A stretch of DNA of 64,000 bases from Nocardia iowensis. Its GTDB lineage: Bacteria; Actinomycetota; Actinomycetes; Mycobacteriales; Mycobacteriaceae. The notes beneath the pieces were generated by a model. That model was given only the letters and a program-made list of their open reading frames with translations. It was not told the origin of the DNA and did not search any database. This document shows, piece by piece, positions 25,985 through 33,780 of this stretch. The position numbers and the translations under genes were made by a program. Within the stretch, counting starts at the first letter, position 1, and each line of letters starts with the position of its first letter. The DNA lies in assembly GCF_019222765.1 (NCBI RefSeq), contig NZ_CP078145.1, positions 1,798,001 through 1,862,000 of the forward strand. Reading direction: 5' to 3'.

Positions 25985-26731
25985 TCAGCGGATCTTGCGG
26001 CCCCAGGTCCATTGGATCGTCCCGAGGCGGCGAGTGTCTACCCCGCCGAGCCCGAAACCCACTACGCTATCGGGGATTTCGGTCTCGGTGAATAAGCGCG
26101 CGCCGCCGGCACCGGGTACGTAGCGGCCGATCAGTTCGAGCGGGCCGGTGCGCACGGTGGGCACCAGCACGGCGAGATAGCCGCCGGGTCGTAGGACGCG
26201 GATCATCTCGGCGAGGGCGGCGTCCGGGTCGGGGATGAGCTGTAGCCCCGCTATGCAGGTCACCGCGTCGACGGTGTGGTCACGCAACGGGAGTCGCTGG
26301 GCGTCGGCGCGCAGGAACGCAGTGTTGCCGGCGCGGTGCCGATGGGCGGCGCGGGTGAGCATCGACTCGGAAATGTCGATGCCGACCGCGAGTCCGCCCG
26401 GACCCACGGTGCGGGCCAGTGCTGTGGTGATTTCCCCTGGGCCACAGGCGATGTCGAGCACCGTATGGCCCGGCTGGAGGCGGAGCCGTTCGGCGGGCGA
26501 TTGCAGGATCCCGACGACGCGTCGGGCGGCCGTGGCGGCGTGGTCGAACAGCGATGCACCGATGCGTGAGCTCCACAGCGATTGCACGAAGCCGGTGTTG
26601 ACGGCTCGACCGTCGGCGGCCGGTTGTGGGCCGAGTTGGTCGAGGTAGCCGTGTGGCGTGGTCGGAGCCGTCGGCGGGTCGGTGAGTAGCGGGAGAACTC
26701 GTTGCACGGCAGGCGAAATGGTGACGCTCAT
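25985..26731 (-). CDS. SAM-dependent class I methyltransferase
   Basis: 248 residues from ATG 26731, preceded by AAGGAGATG; a start at 26755 adds eight residues without support. Motif I is HTVLDIACGPGEITTALA, motif II is AVGIDISESML, and the post-motif region IPDPDAALAEMIRVLRPGGYL matches the UbiE/Methyltransf_11 group. A 60-residue N-terminal extension precedes the fold. The methyl acceptor is unknown. The gene is monocistronic or paired with the downstream truncated gene. Confidence 0.85.
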   Translation of the reverse strand: MSVTISPAVQRVLPLLTDPPTAPTTPHGYLDQLGPQPAADGRAVNTGFVQSLWSSRIGASLFDHAATAARRVVGILQSPAERLRLQPGHTVLDIACGPGEITTALARTVGPGGLAVGIDISESMLTRAAHRHRAGNTAFLRADAQRLPLRDHTVDAVTCIAGLQLIPDPDAALAEMIRVLRPGGYLAVLVPTVRTGPLELIGRYVPGAGGARLFTETEIPDSVVGFGLGGVDTRRLGTIQWTWGRKIR

Positions 26732-26867
26732 GCGGTCATCTCCTTGCGGTCCCATACCCGGACACTAAGCCCAGACCACTCATAGCTTCCAAGACCAGTT
26801 GTGCCATGAACTCATTCGTTTTCCGGGATGAGATGGGCGAGCACATCAGTTGGGCGGTCAGGCCGGA

Positions 26868-27434
26868 CTACCCGAGATCGAGCACGGGAACTTCGGGCGC
26901 ATTGCGGGTCACCGATTCGATCAGCTGGGCGCGGTCCAGCCCCCAGCCGTTGATCGGCCGGCTCGCCGCCACGATGTCCGGCGGCACATGCGGGATCAGA
27001 TGCGCGTTGACGCGAGTCATTCCCAGGCCGGGAATGACGGGGAGCCTTGGCGCCCCTTCCCGCCTTGCCAGGCCGATGTACGGCATCGGAGGACCATCCG
27101 GCACCCGCTGCTCGAACAGCACGACCGCGGTGATCTGTGCCCACGGCACGAACGCGGTTGTCCTGCGGTATCCCCATATGGGGAAGCCGCCCAAGGTGAT
27201 TCCGTCTCGGTCGACGCGCAGCGCGACCCGGCCCGACAGCAAGGTGAACAGGAAGGCCAGTCCGCCGCCACCGAAAAGCAGCAAGAGCACACCCAGCAGG
27301 ACGATCGGTATGCCGGGCAGGAAGGCAATCGCGACAAAGCCCGCCGACATGAGTACAACGGACACACCCTTGACCGTTGGCCCGAACCGAGCTTGGTAGG
27401 TTCCGCCGATCAGCTCCCGATCCTGCTCTGACAC
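26868..27434 (-). CDS. Membrane protein with PH-like domain
   Basis: 188 residues from GTG 27434, with AGGAGGGG (27436-27443) just upstream; the longer frame to 27596 has no ribosome site. After ~20 residues come two close hydrophobic segments (VVLMSAGFVAIAFLPGIPIVLL and LLLLFGGGGLAFLFTLL region). A beta-rich stretch follows (ALRVDRDGITLGGFPIWGYR, FVPWAQITAVVLFEQ), as in bacterial PH-like membrane proteins. Role unknown; probably a small cytoplasmic-membrane protein. Confidence 0.7.
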   Translation of the reverse strand: MSEQDRELIGGTYQARFGPTVKGVSVVLMSAGFVAIAFLPGIPIVLLGVLLLLFGGGGLAFLFTLLSGRVALRVDRDGITLGGFPIWGYRRTTAFVPWAQITAVVLFEQRVPDGPPMPYIGLARREGAPRLPVIPGLGMTRVNAHLIPHVPPDIVAASRPINGWGLDRAQLIESVTRNAPEVPVLDLG

Positions 27435-27702
27435 GCCCCTCCTACCTGTGAAATGGGTATCCTTCCAGAAGCGTCTCAGCCGTTGCGATCGCACACAACC
27501 GCACCCGCTGCGGTATCTCGTTGACCGGCCCCCACCGCATCTTCGAGAACGGTTAGGGCACTGCGACTTCAGTGGTATCGAACCACGCACCGCCAACCAT
27601 GAGCCGATCGCGGCCCGCCAGGATTTCGACGTCGTAAAAAGGTGCTCGGCAGAATCAGGCCAAATTTCGAAGTGCAGCTTTCGGTTACCCGGAACCCACT
27701 TA

Positions 27703-27726
27703 TTGGGGGCAGCTATTTTGGGGGCA
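27703..27726 (+). repeat. Two direct copies of TTGGGGGCA in an otherwise gene-free gap
   Basis: TTGGGGGCA occurs at 27703-27711 and 27718-27726, starts 15 bases apart, about 95 bp upstream of the lipoprotein start. This could be a regulator site. The rest of the 386-bp gap 27435-27820 shows no supported gene and is noticeably more AT-rich than its neighbours. Confidence 0.4.
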
Positions 27727-27820
27727 TCTACAAGTTTGTTGAGCCGTTGATGCCAACCGTACGATCACATATCGGGCGGTGTGTCGCTCTCTGAAATAGT
27801 TGGTGATGAAGGGGTTTCGT

Positions 27821-28531
27821 ATGTGCAGTAGCGGAAATTTCATGGGCGCCGTGGTGATGGCCGTCGGCGCTACAGTAATGCTCGCGGGATGCGGCAGCAA
27901 TTCCAGCAGCGGCCAGCCGACCCCGAGCAACTCGCAGGCGGTGACGACAACCGCAGCGGCCGCATCCACATCCGCCGGAGGCACGAACACAGCCCCAGAG
28001 GGCGAGAACCCGGATGTCGAGGGTAGGAATCCGAACGCCGGAGGTGAGAACCCGAACTCCGGGGGTGAAAACACAACGGCCGCACCAGCGCCCGCCCAGC
28101 AATCCACGACGCCGGCGCCCGCCGTGCTCTGGGACCCCTGTGGAATACCGAACGCCGATATCGCCAAGTTGGAATACAGCCCCGACGGAAAAACGACAGC
28201 GTCCGTATCCGACGGTTCCGGCGAGAAAAGCTGCCGTTGGCCGTCCCGCACAGGCAAGTCCGAAATGACGATCGTGTCGACACGGCAGACGGTTCAGGAT
28301 TTCATGCAGAGCGGGCGCTACGTGGGTTTCCAGCCACTGTCGGTCGGCGACCGAGCGGCCTACCAATACCGTGCTGCCCAAGACACGAATAACATCGGGT
28401 GCTACATCGGCGTTACTGTGCCCGGCGGTCTCGTCGCATTCGTCACGCGGAATCTGCAGCCCGATGCGGGCCAGGAACCGTGTGCCGCGGCGCGTCGAAT
28501 CAGCAGTGTGCTGGTCGAATACCTACCCTGA
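27821..28531 (+). CDS. DUF3558-like lipoprotein
   Basis: 236 residues from ATG 27821, with GAAGGGG six bases upstream; starts at 27800-27806 lack a ribosome site. A lipoprotein signal peptide is clear (AVVMAVGATVMLAGCGSNSS, lipobox LAGC). A low-complexity Ser/Thr/Pro/Gly/Asn linker with GGENPN-type repeats follows, then a globular domain beginning WDPCGIPNADIAKLEY with paired Cys, characteristic of DUF3558 lipoproteins common in Nocardia and mycobacteria. Anchored outside the cytoplasmic membrane; function unknown. Confidence 0.82.
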   Translation: MCSSGNFMGAVVMAVGATVMLAGCGSNSSSGQPTPSNSQAVTTTAAAASTSAGGTNTAPEGENPDVEGRNPNAGGENPNSGGENTTAAPAPAQQSTTPAPAVLWDPCGIPNADIAKLEYSPDGKTTASVSDGSGEKSCRWPSRTGKSEMTIVSTRQTVQDFMQSGRYVGFQPLSVGDRAAYQYRAAQDTNNIGCYIGVTVPGGLVAFVTRNLQPDAGQEPCAAARRISSVLVEYLP

Positions 28532-28675
28532 GCAGCATCGAGCCATTGAAGAATGCGACGGGCCAACATCGGCTTTGTCGAGGTCGCGGGCGGTATCGGT
28601 CTGATGGTGCCACGGCTCACCGATCTGCGTAACTCGTTCTCGCGATGACAAATCCATAAGCACGACCGGCGATCG

Positions 28676-28798
28676 ATCCGGCGGCCATCCGGTCCAGGGC
28701 GCCCTGGCCGAGGGCAACCGGCGACCGTGGCCATTCCACACGGGTGAGGCCAGGTCAGTGGCAGTTGTTCACATTGAGGCCGATCATCCGGCGGCCAT
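28676..28798 (+). repeat. 13-bp direct repeats and a 14-bp palindrome upstream of the transporter operon
   Basis: ATCCGGCGGCCAT occurs at 28676-28688 and 28786-28798, 110 bp apart, and the perfect palindrome CCAGGGCGCCCTGG lies between them at 28692-28705. The gap 28532-28888 holds no gene I can support; these repeats are candidate operators for the livFGHMK-like operon. Confidence 0.4.
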
Positions 28799-28888
28799 AG
28801 TGTGCAGCATCACAGCCCCGCGCAGGCCTCGGAATCGGGGCGGGCAGGCGGCGCTGGTGATGTAGCTGCTACTCGAAGGAGGGCCTCG

Positions 28889-29662
28889 ATGTTCGAGCCC
28901 GACCGCTTTCGCCAGAACAATGAATCACCGCCTGTCACACCGGCTTTGGAAGTCGAGGACCTTTCCATCAGCTACGGGGGAGTGCTCGGGCTGGCGGGGG
29001 CGAATCTGATGGTTCCCGCGAACGGGGCGGTCAGCTTGCTCGGACCGAACGGGGCGGGCAAGAGCACGCTTTTGCGGGCGGCCAGCGGGTTGCTGAGCCT
29101 GCACGGCGGGCGGGTCGTAGGCGGACGGGTGCGGTATTTCGGCGACGACATCACCCGGACCGATGCGGCCCGGCTGGTGCGTTCGGGACTGGTCCAAGTG
29201 CTGGAAGGACGGCACGTTTTCACCGAGATGACGGTTTCGGAGAACCTCAGCTGCGGCGCGTTTACCCGGCGGAGCGGTGTCGCTGAAGCCAAGGAACACA
29301 TGCTGGAGGTGTTTCCCCGGTTGCGGCGGCACCGCGGCACCCGGGCTGGGCTGTTGTCCGGTGGGGAACAGCAGATGCTCGCCATCGCGCGGGCGATGAT
29401 GGCGCGGCCGCGGCTGTTGCTGCTCGATGAACCCTCGCTGGGTCTGGCTCCGGTAATGACGGCAGCGATCGGGCAGGCGCTGTGCCGGATCAACGAGTCG
29501 GGAACCTCGATCATGCTGGTCGACCAATCCACGGCGCTGGCCCGCGCGGTCACGACGTGGAGCTATCTGCTCGACACCGGTTCCGTCCGGGCCGACGGCG
29601 CGACGGAGGCGCTGCTGGCCGACGACGACGTCAAGTCGGTGTACCTGGGGGTGCGGTCATGA
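28889..29662 (+). CDS. livF: ABC transporter ATP-binding protein, LivF type
   Basis: 257 residues from ATG 28889, with GAAGGAGGG upstream; the longer frame from 28802 is rejected. Walker A is LLGPNGAGKSTLL, the signature is LLSGGEQQMLAIARAM, and Walker B with catalytic Glu is LLLLDEPSLGLAP. The VSLLGPNGAGKS...GLVQVLEGRHVFTEMTV pattern is characteristic of LivF-type ATPases of the branched-chain amino acid/amide family. It energises the LivH/LivM channel. The stop overlaps the next start by ATGA. Confidence 0.9.
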   Translation: MFEPDRFRQNNESPPVTPALEVEDLSISYGGVLGLAGANLMVPANGAVSLLGPNGAGKSTLLRAASGLLSLHGGRVVGGRVRYFGDDITRTDAARLVRSGLVQVLEGRHVFTEMTVSENLSCGAFTRRSGVAEAKEHMLEVFPRLRRHRGTRAGLLSGGEQQMLAIARAMMARPRLLLLDEPSLGLAPVMTAAIGQALCRINESGTSIMLVDQSTALARAVTTWSYLLDTGSVRADGATEALLADDDVKSVYLGVRS

Positions 29663-30447
29663 TCGTGCCCGCCCTGGAGGTGCAGGACGTCTCGTTGCAT
29701 TTCGGTGCTGTCGCGGCGCTGAGCGAGGTGAGTTTCGCTGTCGCACCAGGCGAGGTCTTTGCCATTATCGGACCCAACGGCGCCGGGAAATCCTCGCTGT
29801 TCAACGTGCTTTCGCGCCTGTACCCACCCAGCTCCGGCCGGATCCGGGTGGACGGACGCGACATACGCGACCTACGCCCGCACCAGTTGCCTGGCCTTGG
29901 GGTCGCGCGAACTTTCCAGAACCTCGGGCTGTTCGGGCCGTTGTCGGTGCTCGACAACGTGCTGATCGGCCGCAGCCATGCGATGACCGCGGGGTGCTGG
30001 CGGACCGGGCTGCGGACATCCAGGGCGCGCACCGAGGAACGCGCTGCCCGCGACGCCGCGCACGCGCTGCTGCACGAGTTCGATCTACATCCGGTCGCCG
30101 AGCAACCGGTCGGTACGTTGCCGTACGGAATCCGCAAACGGGTGGAGATCGCGCGTGCCCTGCTCATGCGCCCCAGCCTGCTGCTGCTCGACGAGCCGGT
30201 GGCCGGCATGAGCCGCCTGGAACGGAGCGAGGTCGCGGACCTCATCACCGAAATCCATCAGCACCGGCAACTGACGGTGGTGCTCGTCGAACACGATATG
30301 AGTTTCGTCATGCGCTTGGCCCAGCACGTGCTGGTGCTGGACTTCGGCAAGAGCATCGCCTGCGGCACTCCGGATTCCGTGCAATCCGATCCGCGGGTGC
30401 TGGCCGCCTATCTCGGCACGCCGGACCTCGATGGGGAATCATCATGA
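29659..30447 (+). CDS. livG: ABC transporter ATP-binding protein, LivG type
   Basis: 262 residues from ATG 29659 in an ATGA overlap. Walker A is IIGPNGAGKSSLFNVL, the LivG-specific VARTFQNLGLFGPLSVLDNV follows, and the signature is the degenerate TLPYGIRKRVEIARAL instead of LSGGQ, as is usual in LivG. Walker B is LLLLDEPVAGM, and the H-loop is VLVEHDMSFVM. Partner of LivF at the membrane. Confidence 0.9.
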   Translation: MIVPALEVQDVSLHFGAVAALSEVSFAVAPGEVFAIIGPNGAGKSSLFNVLSRLYPPSSGRIRVDGRDIRDLRPHQLPGLGVARTFQNLGLFGPLSVLDNVLIGRSHAMTAGCWRTGLRTSRARTEERAARDAAHALLHEFDLHPVAEQPVGTLPYGIRKRVEIARALLMRPSLLLLDEPVAGMSRLERSEVADLITEIHQHRQLTVVLVEHDMSFVMRLAQHVLVLDFGKSIACGTPDSVQSDPRVLAAYLGTPDLDGESS

Positions 30448-31340
30448 TGACCACATTCCTGGGACTGCTCTGGGCTGGAGTATCGCTCGGCGCGCTGTAT
30501 TCTCTTGTGGCGTTAGGGTTTACGATCGTCTACCGATCGAGCAAGGTAATCAACTTCGCGCACGGGGCGCTGCTCGCCGCCGGGGCGTTCCTGGTCAGTG
30601 CTCTGGTCGAAGCCGGGGTGAGCTTCGTGATCGCGTTCGTGCTCGGAGTGACCGGAACCGCGTTGGCCGGGCTGGCTTTTCATCTGCTGGTGCTGCGGTG
30701 GGCGCTGGGACGGCCCGAATTCACCCTGGTCATGCTGACTTTGGGATTCGCCTCTGTGCTGCAGGTGTTGATCGAGACCGTTTACGGCGATGGCCAACGC
30801 AAGAACGGCGATCCGTGGGGCGCGGAGGTTATCCGGATCGCCGGAGTCACCGTCACCGAGGTATCACTGTGGTCGGTGGTGACCGCGCTCGTCGTACTGA
30901 GTTTGTTCGCCGCGGTTGACCGCTACTCGAAATACGGGCTCGGCATGCGCGCGGCGGCCGAGGACCCGCTCGCGGCGTCCGCGGTCGGGATCCCGCTGCG
31001 CCGGGTACACGCCCTATCATGGTGCGCTGCAGGCGGATTGGCCTGCACGGCCGGTGTTTTCCTCGGCGGCTTCCCTTACAGCGTCGACCCCACCATCAGC
31101 AACGTGGCATTGCTGGCCTTCCCCGCGATCATCATCGGCGGCCTGGAGTCACCTGCCGGTGCTGTTGTGGGCGGCTTCGGTATCGGCGTGATCCAGCAGC
31201 TGGTGCAGGGCTACCAGCCGCGGTCCGTGCCCGCGCTCGGCGACGACTTCTATTTGATCGCACCGTATCTGCTGATGATCGTGGTGTTGCTCGTTCGCCC
31301 CTACGGCCTTTTCGGAACCCGACCCGCGGAGCGGATATGA
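30444..31340 (+). CDS. livH: ABC transporter permease, LivH type
   Basis: 298 residues starting at the first of two adjacent ATG codons (30444, 30447), in an ATGA overlap with livG. About eight hydrophobic helices. The start GVSLGALYSLVALGFTIVYR and VINFAHGALLAAGAF are the classic LivH N-terminus, and AFPAIIIGGLESPAGAVVGG is the conserved permease motif near the C-terminus. One half of the membrane channel. Confidence 0.9.
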   Translation: MMTTFLGLLWAGVSLGALYSLVALGFTIVYRSSKVINFAHGALLAAGAFLVSALVEAGVSFVIAFVLGVTGTALAGLAFHLLVLRWALGRPEFTLVMLTLGFASVLQVLIETVYGDGQRKNGDPWGAEVIRIAGVTVTEVSLWSVVTALVVLSLFAAVDRYSKYGLGMRAAAEDPLAASAVGIPLRRVHALSWCAAGGLACTAGVFLGGFPYSVDPTISNVALLAFPAIIIGGLESPAGAVVGGFGIGVIQQLVQGYQPRSVPALGDDFYLIAPYLLMIVVLLVRPYGLFGTRPAERI

Positions 31341-32470
31341 GCAACGACATCCTCGAGTACGCACCGGCGGGCGCCCCCCGCGTCCCCGCGCCGCGGCCGC
31401 GGCGACGCTACCTCCGCGTCCGACGTGCCCTGCCGCACCTTGCGGCATTCACCGCGGCACTCGTGCTGCCATTCATGGTGAGTACCGGCAATCTGCATCT
31501 GGCAGTCAGCGTTTTGATCGCCGCGATCGGCGCGGTCGGCTTGGACGTGCTGACCGGGCGGACCGGGCAGGTTTCCCTCGGCCACGCCTTCTTCCTCGGC
31601 GTCGGCGCACTGGTCGGCGCGAAACTCGGCAGCGATTACGGCATGGATCTACTGATCTGGATACCCGTCGCCGGAGTGGTGACCGGGTTGCTCGGCGGCT
31701 TGGTCGGCCCTATCGCTTTGCGGTTGCGCGGTTTATATCTCGCGCTGGTGACGATGGCGCTGGTGTTCATCGGCATCAATATCTTCAACAATTGGACCTG
31801 GCTGTCCGGCGGCAGCGTCGGGCGCGCGATCTCGGCGCCGCGGCTCGGCTCCTTGGATTTCGCTACCTCGAAAACTATTGGTGGGCTTAGCTTCTCGCCT
31901 GACGGTTTGTTCTACTACCTCGCTTTGTTCATCCTCGCCTTGACGATGCTGTTCGTAGCGAACCTCGCCGGCGGAAGGTCCGGCCGGGAGATGGCCGCAG
32001 TACGGGAACGGGAACTGGCGGCGGCTGTCCTCGGCGTCGACGTCACCCGCACCAAGATCACCGCCTTCATCGTCTCGTCGGCGCTGGCGGGAGTGTCCGG
32101 TGCTCTCTACGGCGCATTTCACGGATACACCACTCCCGCACAGGATTACGGCTTCCCGGTGTCGATCAATTACGTGGTGATGGTGGTCGTCGGCGGACTC
32201 GCCACCACCTACGGCCCGCTGTTCGGTGCGCTGTTCGTCATCGGACTCCCGGTGTTGTTCCAGCACAACGCCGCCTGGTTCCCATTGATCCAGGACTCAG
32301 CGGGCGTGGGTGGCGGCCTCTCCGCGGGCAACGCGGCCACGTTCATTTTCGGTCTGACGCTGATCGTCTTCCTGCTGTTCGAACCGCACGGGGTGGTCGG
32401 GGTCGGCACCCGCCTCACCGCTGTCCTACGCCGACGGTCGACACCCACTGGAAAGGGAATCTCACAATGA
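31337..32470 (+). CDS. livM: ABC transporter permease, LivM type
   Basis: 377 residues from ATG 31337 in an ATGA overlap. A 30-residue basic cytoplasmic leader precedes the helices. Typical LivM segments are present: DVLTGRTGQVSLGHAFFLGV, RLRGLYLALVTMAL and VVMVVVGGLATTYGPLFGAL. The loop ERELAAAVLGVDVTRTKITA is the conserved site that contacts the ATPases. Second half of the channel. Confidence 0.9.
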   Translation: MSNDILEYAPAGAPRVPAPRPRRRYLRVRRALPHLAAFTAALVLPFMVSTGNLHLAVSVLIAAIGAVGLDVLTGRTGQVSLGHAFFLGVGALVGAKLGSDYGMDLLIWIPVAGVVTGLLGGLVGPIALRLRGLYLALVTMALVFIGINIFNNWTWLSGGSVGRAISAPRLGSLDFATSKTIGGLSFSPDGLFYYLALFILALTMLFVANLAGGRSGREMAAVRERELAAAVLGVDVTRTKITAFIVSSALAGVSGALYGAFHGYTTPAQDYGFPVSINYVVMVVVGGLATTYGPLFGALFVIGLPVLFQHNAAWFPLIQDSAGVGGGLSAGNAATFIFGLTLIVFLLFEPHGVVGVGTRLTAVLRRRSTPTGKGISQ

Positions 32471-33774
32471 ACGGATCACGGCGCGTAATGCGCACCGGTT
32501 GGGCCGCGCTCGGCGCGGCCACGATAGTGCTCGCCGCGGCGTGCAGCGCCAGTACCGGAGGCGGGCCAGGGACCGGTGGCGACGGCGAATTCGCGGTGGG
32601 TCCTGGCATCGATCCGGCGAACAAAACGATCACCGTCGGCGAGATCTCGATTCTCTCCGGCCCGGCAGGTGTGATCGGCAAACCGCTGACTGCCGGATTG
32701 AGCACCTACTTGAACGCGGTGAACGATTCCGGCGGCATCGATGGCTGGAAGATCAAGACAGACATCCAGGACAGTAAGTATTCCGCCGCGCTGAGCGCTC
32801 AATTGTTCGCCACCATGTCCAGCAATGTCGCCGTGATCGCGCAATCCCTGGGCAGCCCGACCACGCACGCGTTCGACGCCAAGGCGGCGGCCGACAACAT
32901 CGTGGTTGGTACCGCCGCTCAGGATTCGACTTTCGTGACCAAGCCGAACAATGCGGTGATCGGCACACCGTATGCGGCCGAGGCAGCCAACAGCGTCGCG
33001 CACATCGCGAAGCAGAAACCCGGGGCCAAGGTCGCGATCTTCTATCAGAACGACGCGTTCGGCGCGGACGGCAAACGGGGGTACGACGCCGCGGTCGCGG
33101 CCGGTGGACTGGAGAACGTGGAAGAAGTCACTTATACCGCAGAATCGACAACGCCGAACTTCACTTCCCAGGTCCAGCAATTGCGCGATTCCGGCGCCGA
33201 ATACGTCTTTGTCGTCGCGACGCCGCAACCGACCTCGACCTTGATCAAGACAGCTGCGTCGTCGGGATTCAAGCCGCAGTGGGTGCTGCAATCGCCGGCG
33301 TGGTCGGAGTTCCTGATGTCCTCGACGGGCACACCCGCGGGCACACCTACCGATGCCGCGGCGGTGCTGACCGGTGCCTGGGTCGGCGGTTACACGGCGC
33401 TGTGGGGTGACCGCTCGGTGCCCGGCATGGCGATTTTCTTGGAACGGACCACCAAATACGCACCCGATCAGGCGCCGAGCACGCAGTATCTCTACGGCTA
33501 CTGCATGGCGCGAATGATCACCGCGATTCTGCAGAAGGCCATCGCAAATAAGGACCTCACGCGTGCCGGGATCATGGACGCGAAGTTGCACCTGGGGAAG
33601 GTCGGGTTCGACGGCCTCATGCCCGACGCCCATTACAGGCCAGACCTCGGGCCTGCCTCCCGGCAGAGCACCCTCTACCGAGTGGATCCGGCGGCCACCG
33701 GCAACGGATATCTGACCTCGATGACACCGTTCACCGAATCCGAAGCCGCCAAGTCATTGCGGCTGGGTGGCTGA
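32467..33774 (+). CDS. livK: ABC transporter substrate-binding lipoprotein, LivK type
   Basis: 435 residues from ATG 32467 in an ATGA overlap. The signal peptide ends in ATIVLAAACSAS (lipobox-like AAAC), so the mature protein is lipid-anchored. ITVGEISILSGPAGVIGKPL and the following YLNAVNDSGGIDGWKI segment open a type 1 periplasmic-binding fold as in LivJ/LivK and amide-binding proteins. The substrate could be a branched-chain amino acid, an amide, urea or an aromatic acid; the adjacent PucR regulator slightly favours a nitrogen or catabolic substrate. Last gene of the operon, six bases from the convergent regulator. Confidence 0.88.
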   Translation: MNGSRRVMRTGWAALGAATIVLAAACSASTGGGPGTGGDGEFAVGPGIDPANKTITVGEISILSGPAGVIGKPLTAGLSTYLNAVNDSGGIDGWKIKTDIQDSKYSAALSAQLFATMSSNVAVIAQSLGSPTTHAFDAKAAADNIVVGTAAQDSTFVTKPNNAVIGTPYAAEAANSVAHIAKQKPGAKVAIFYQNDAFGADGKRGYDAAVAAGGLENVEEVTYTAESTTPNFTSQVQQLRDSGAEYVFVVATPQPTSTLIKTAASSGFKPQWVLQSPAWSEFLMSSTGTPAGTPTDAAAVLTGAWVGGYTALWGDRSVPGMAIFLERTTKYAPDQAPSTQYLYGYCMARMITAILQKAIANKDLTRAGIMDAKLHLGKVGFDGLMPDAHYRPDLGPASRQSTLYRVDPAATGNGYLTSMTPFTESEAAKSLRLGG

Positions 33775-33780
33775 ATTCGG

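Noticed and set aside
26812..27177. 121-codon minus-strand frame overlapping the PH-like membrane protein
   Set aside because: It is a shifted frame within the supported gene and has no start signal or recognisable sequence.
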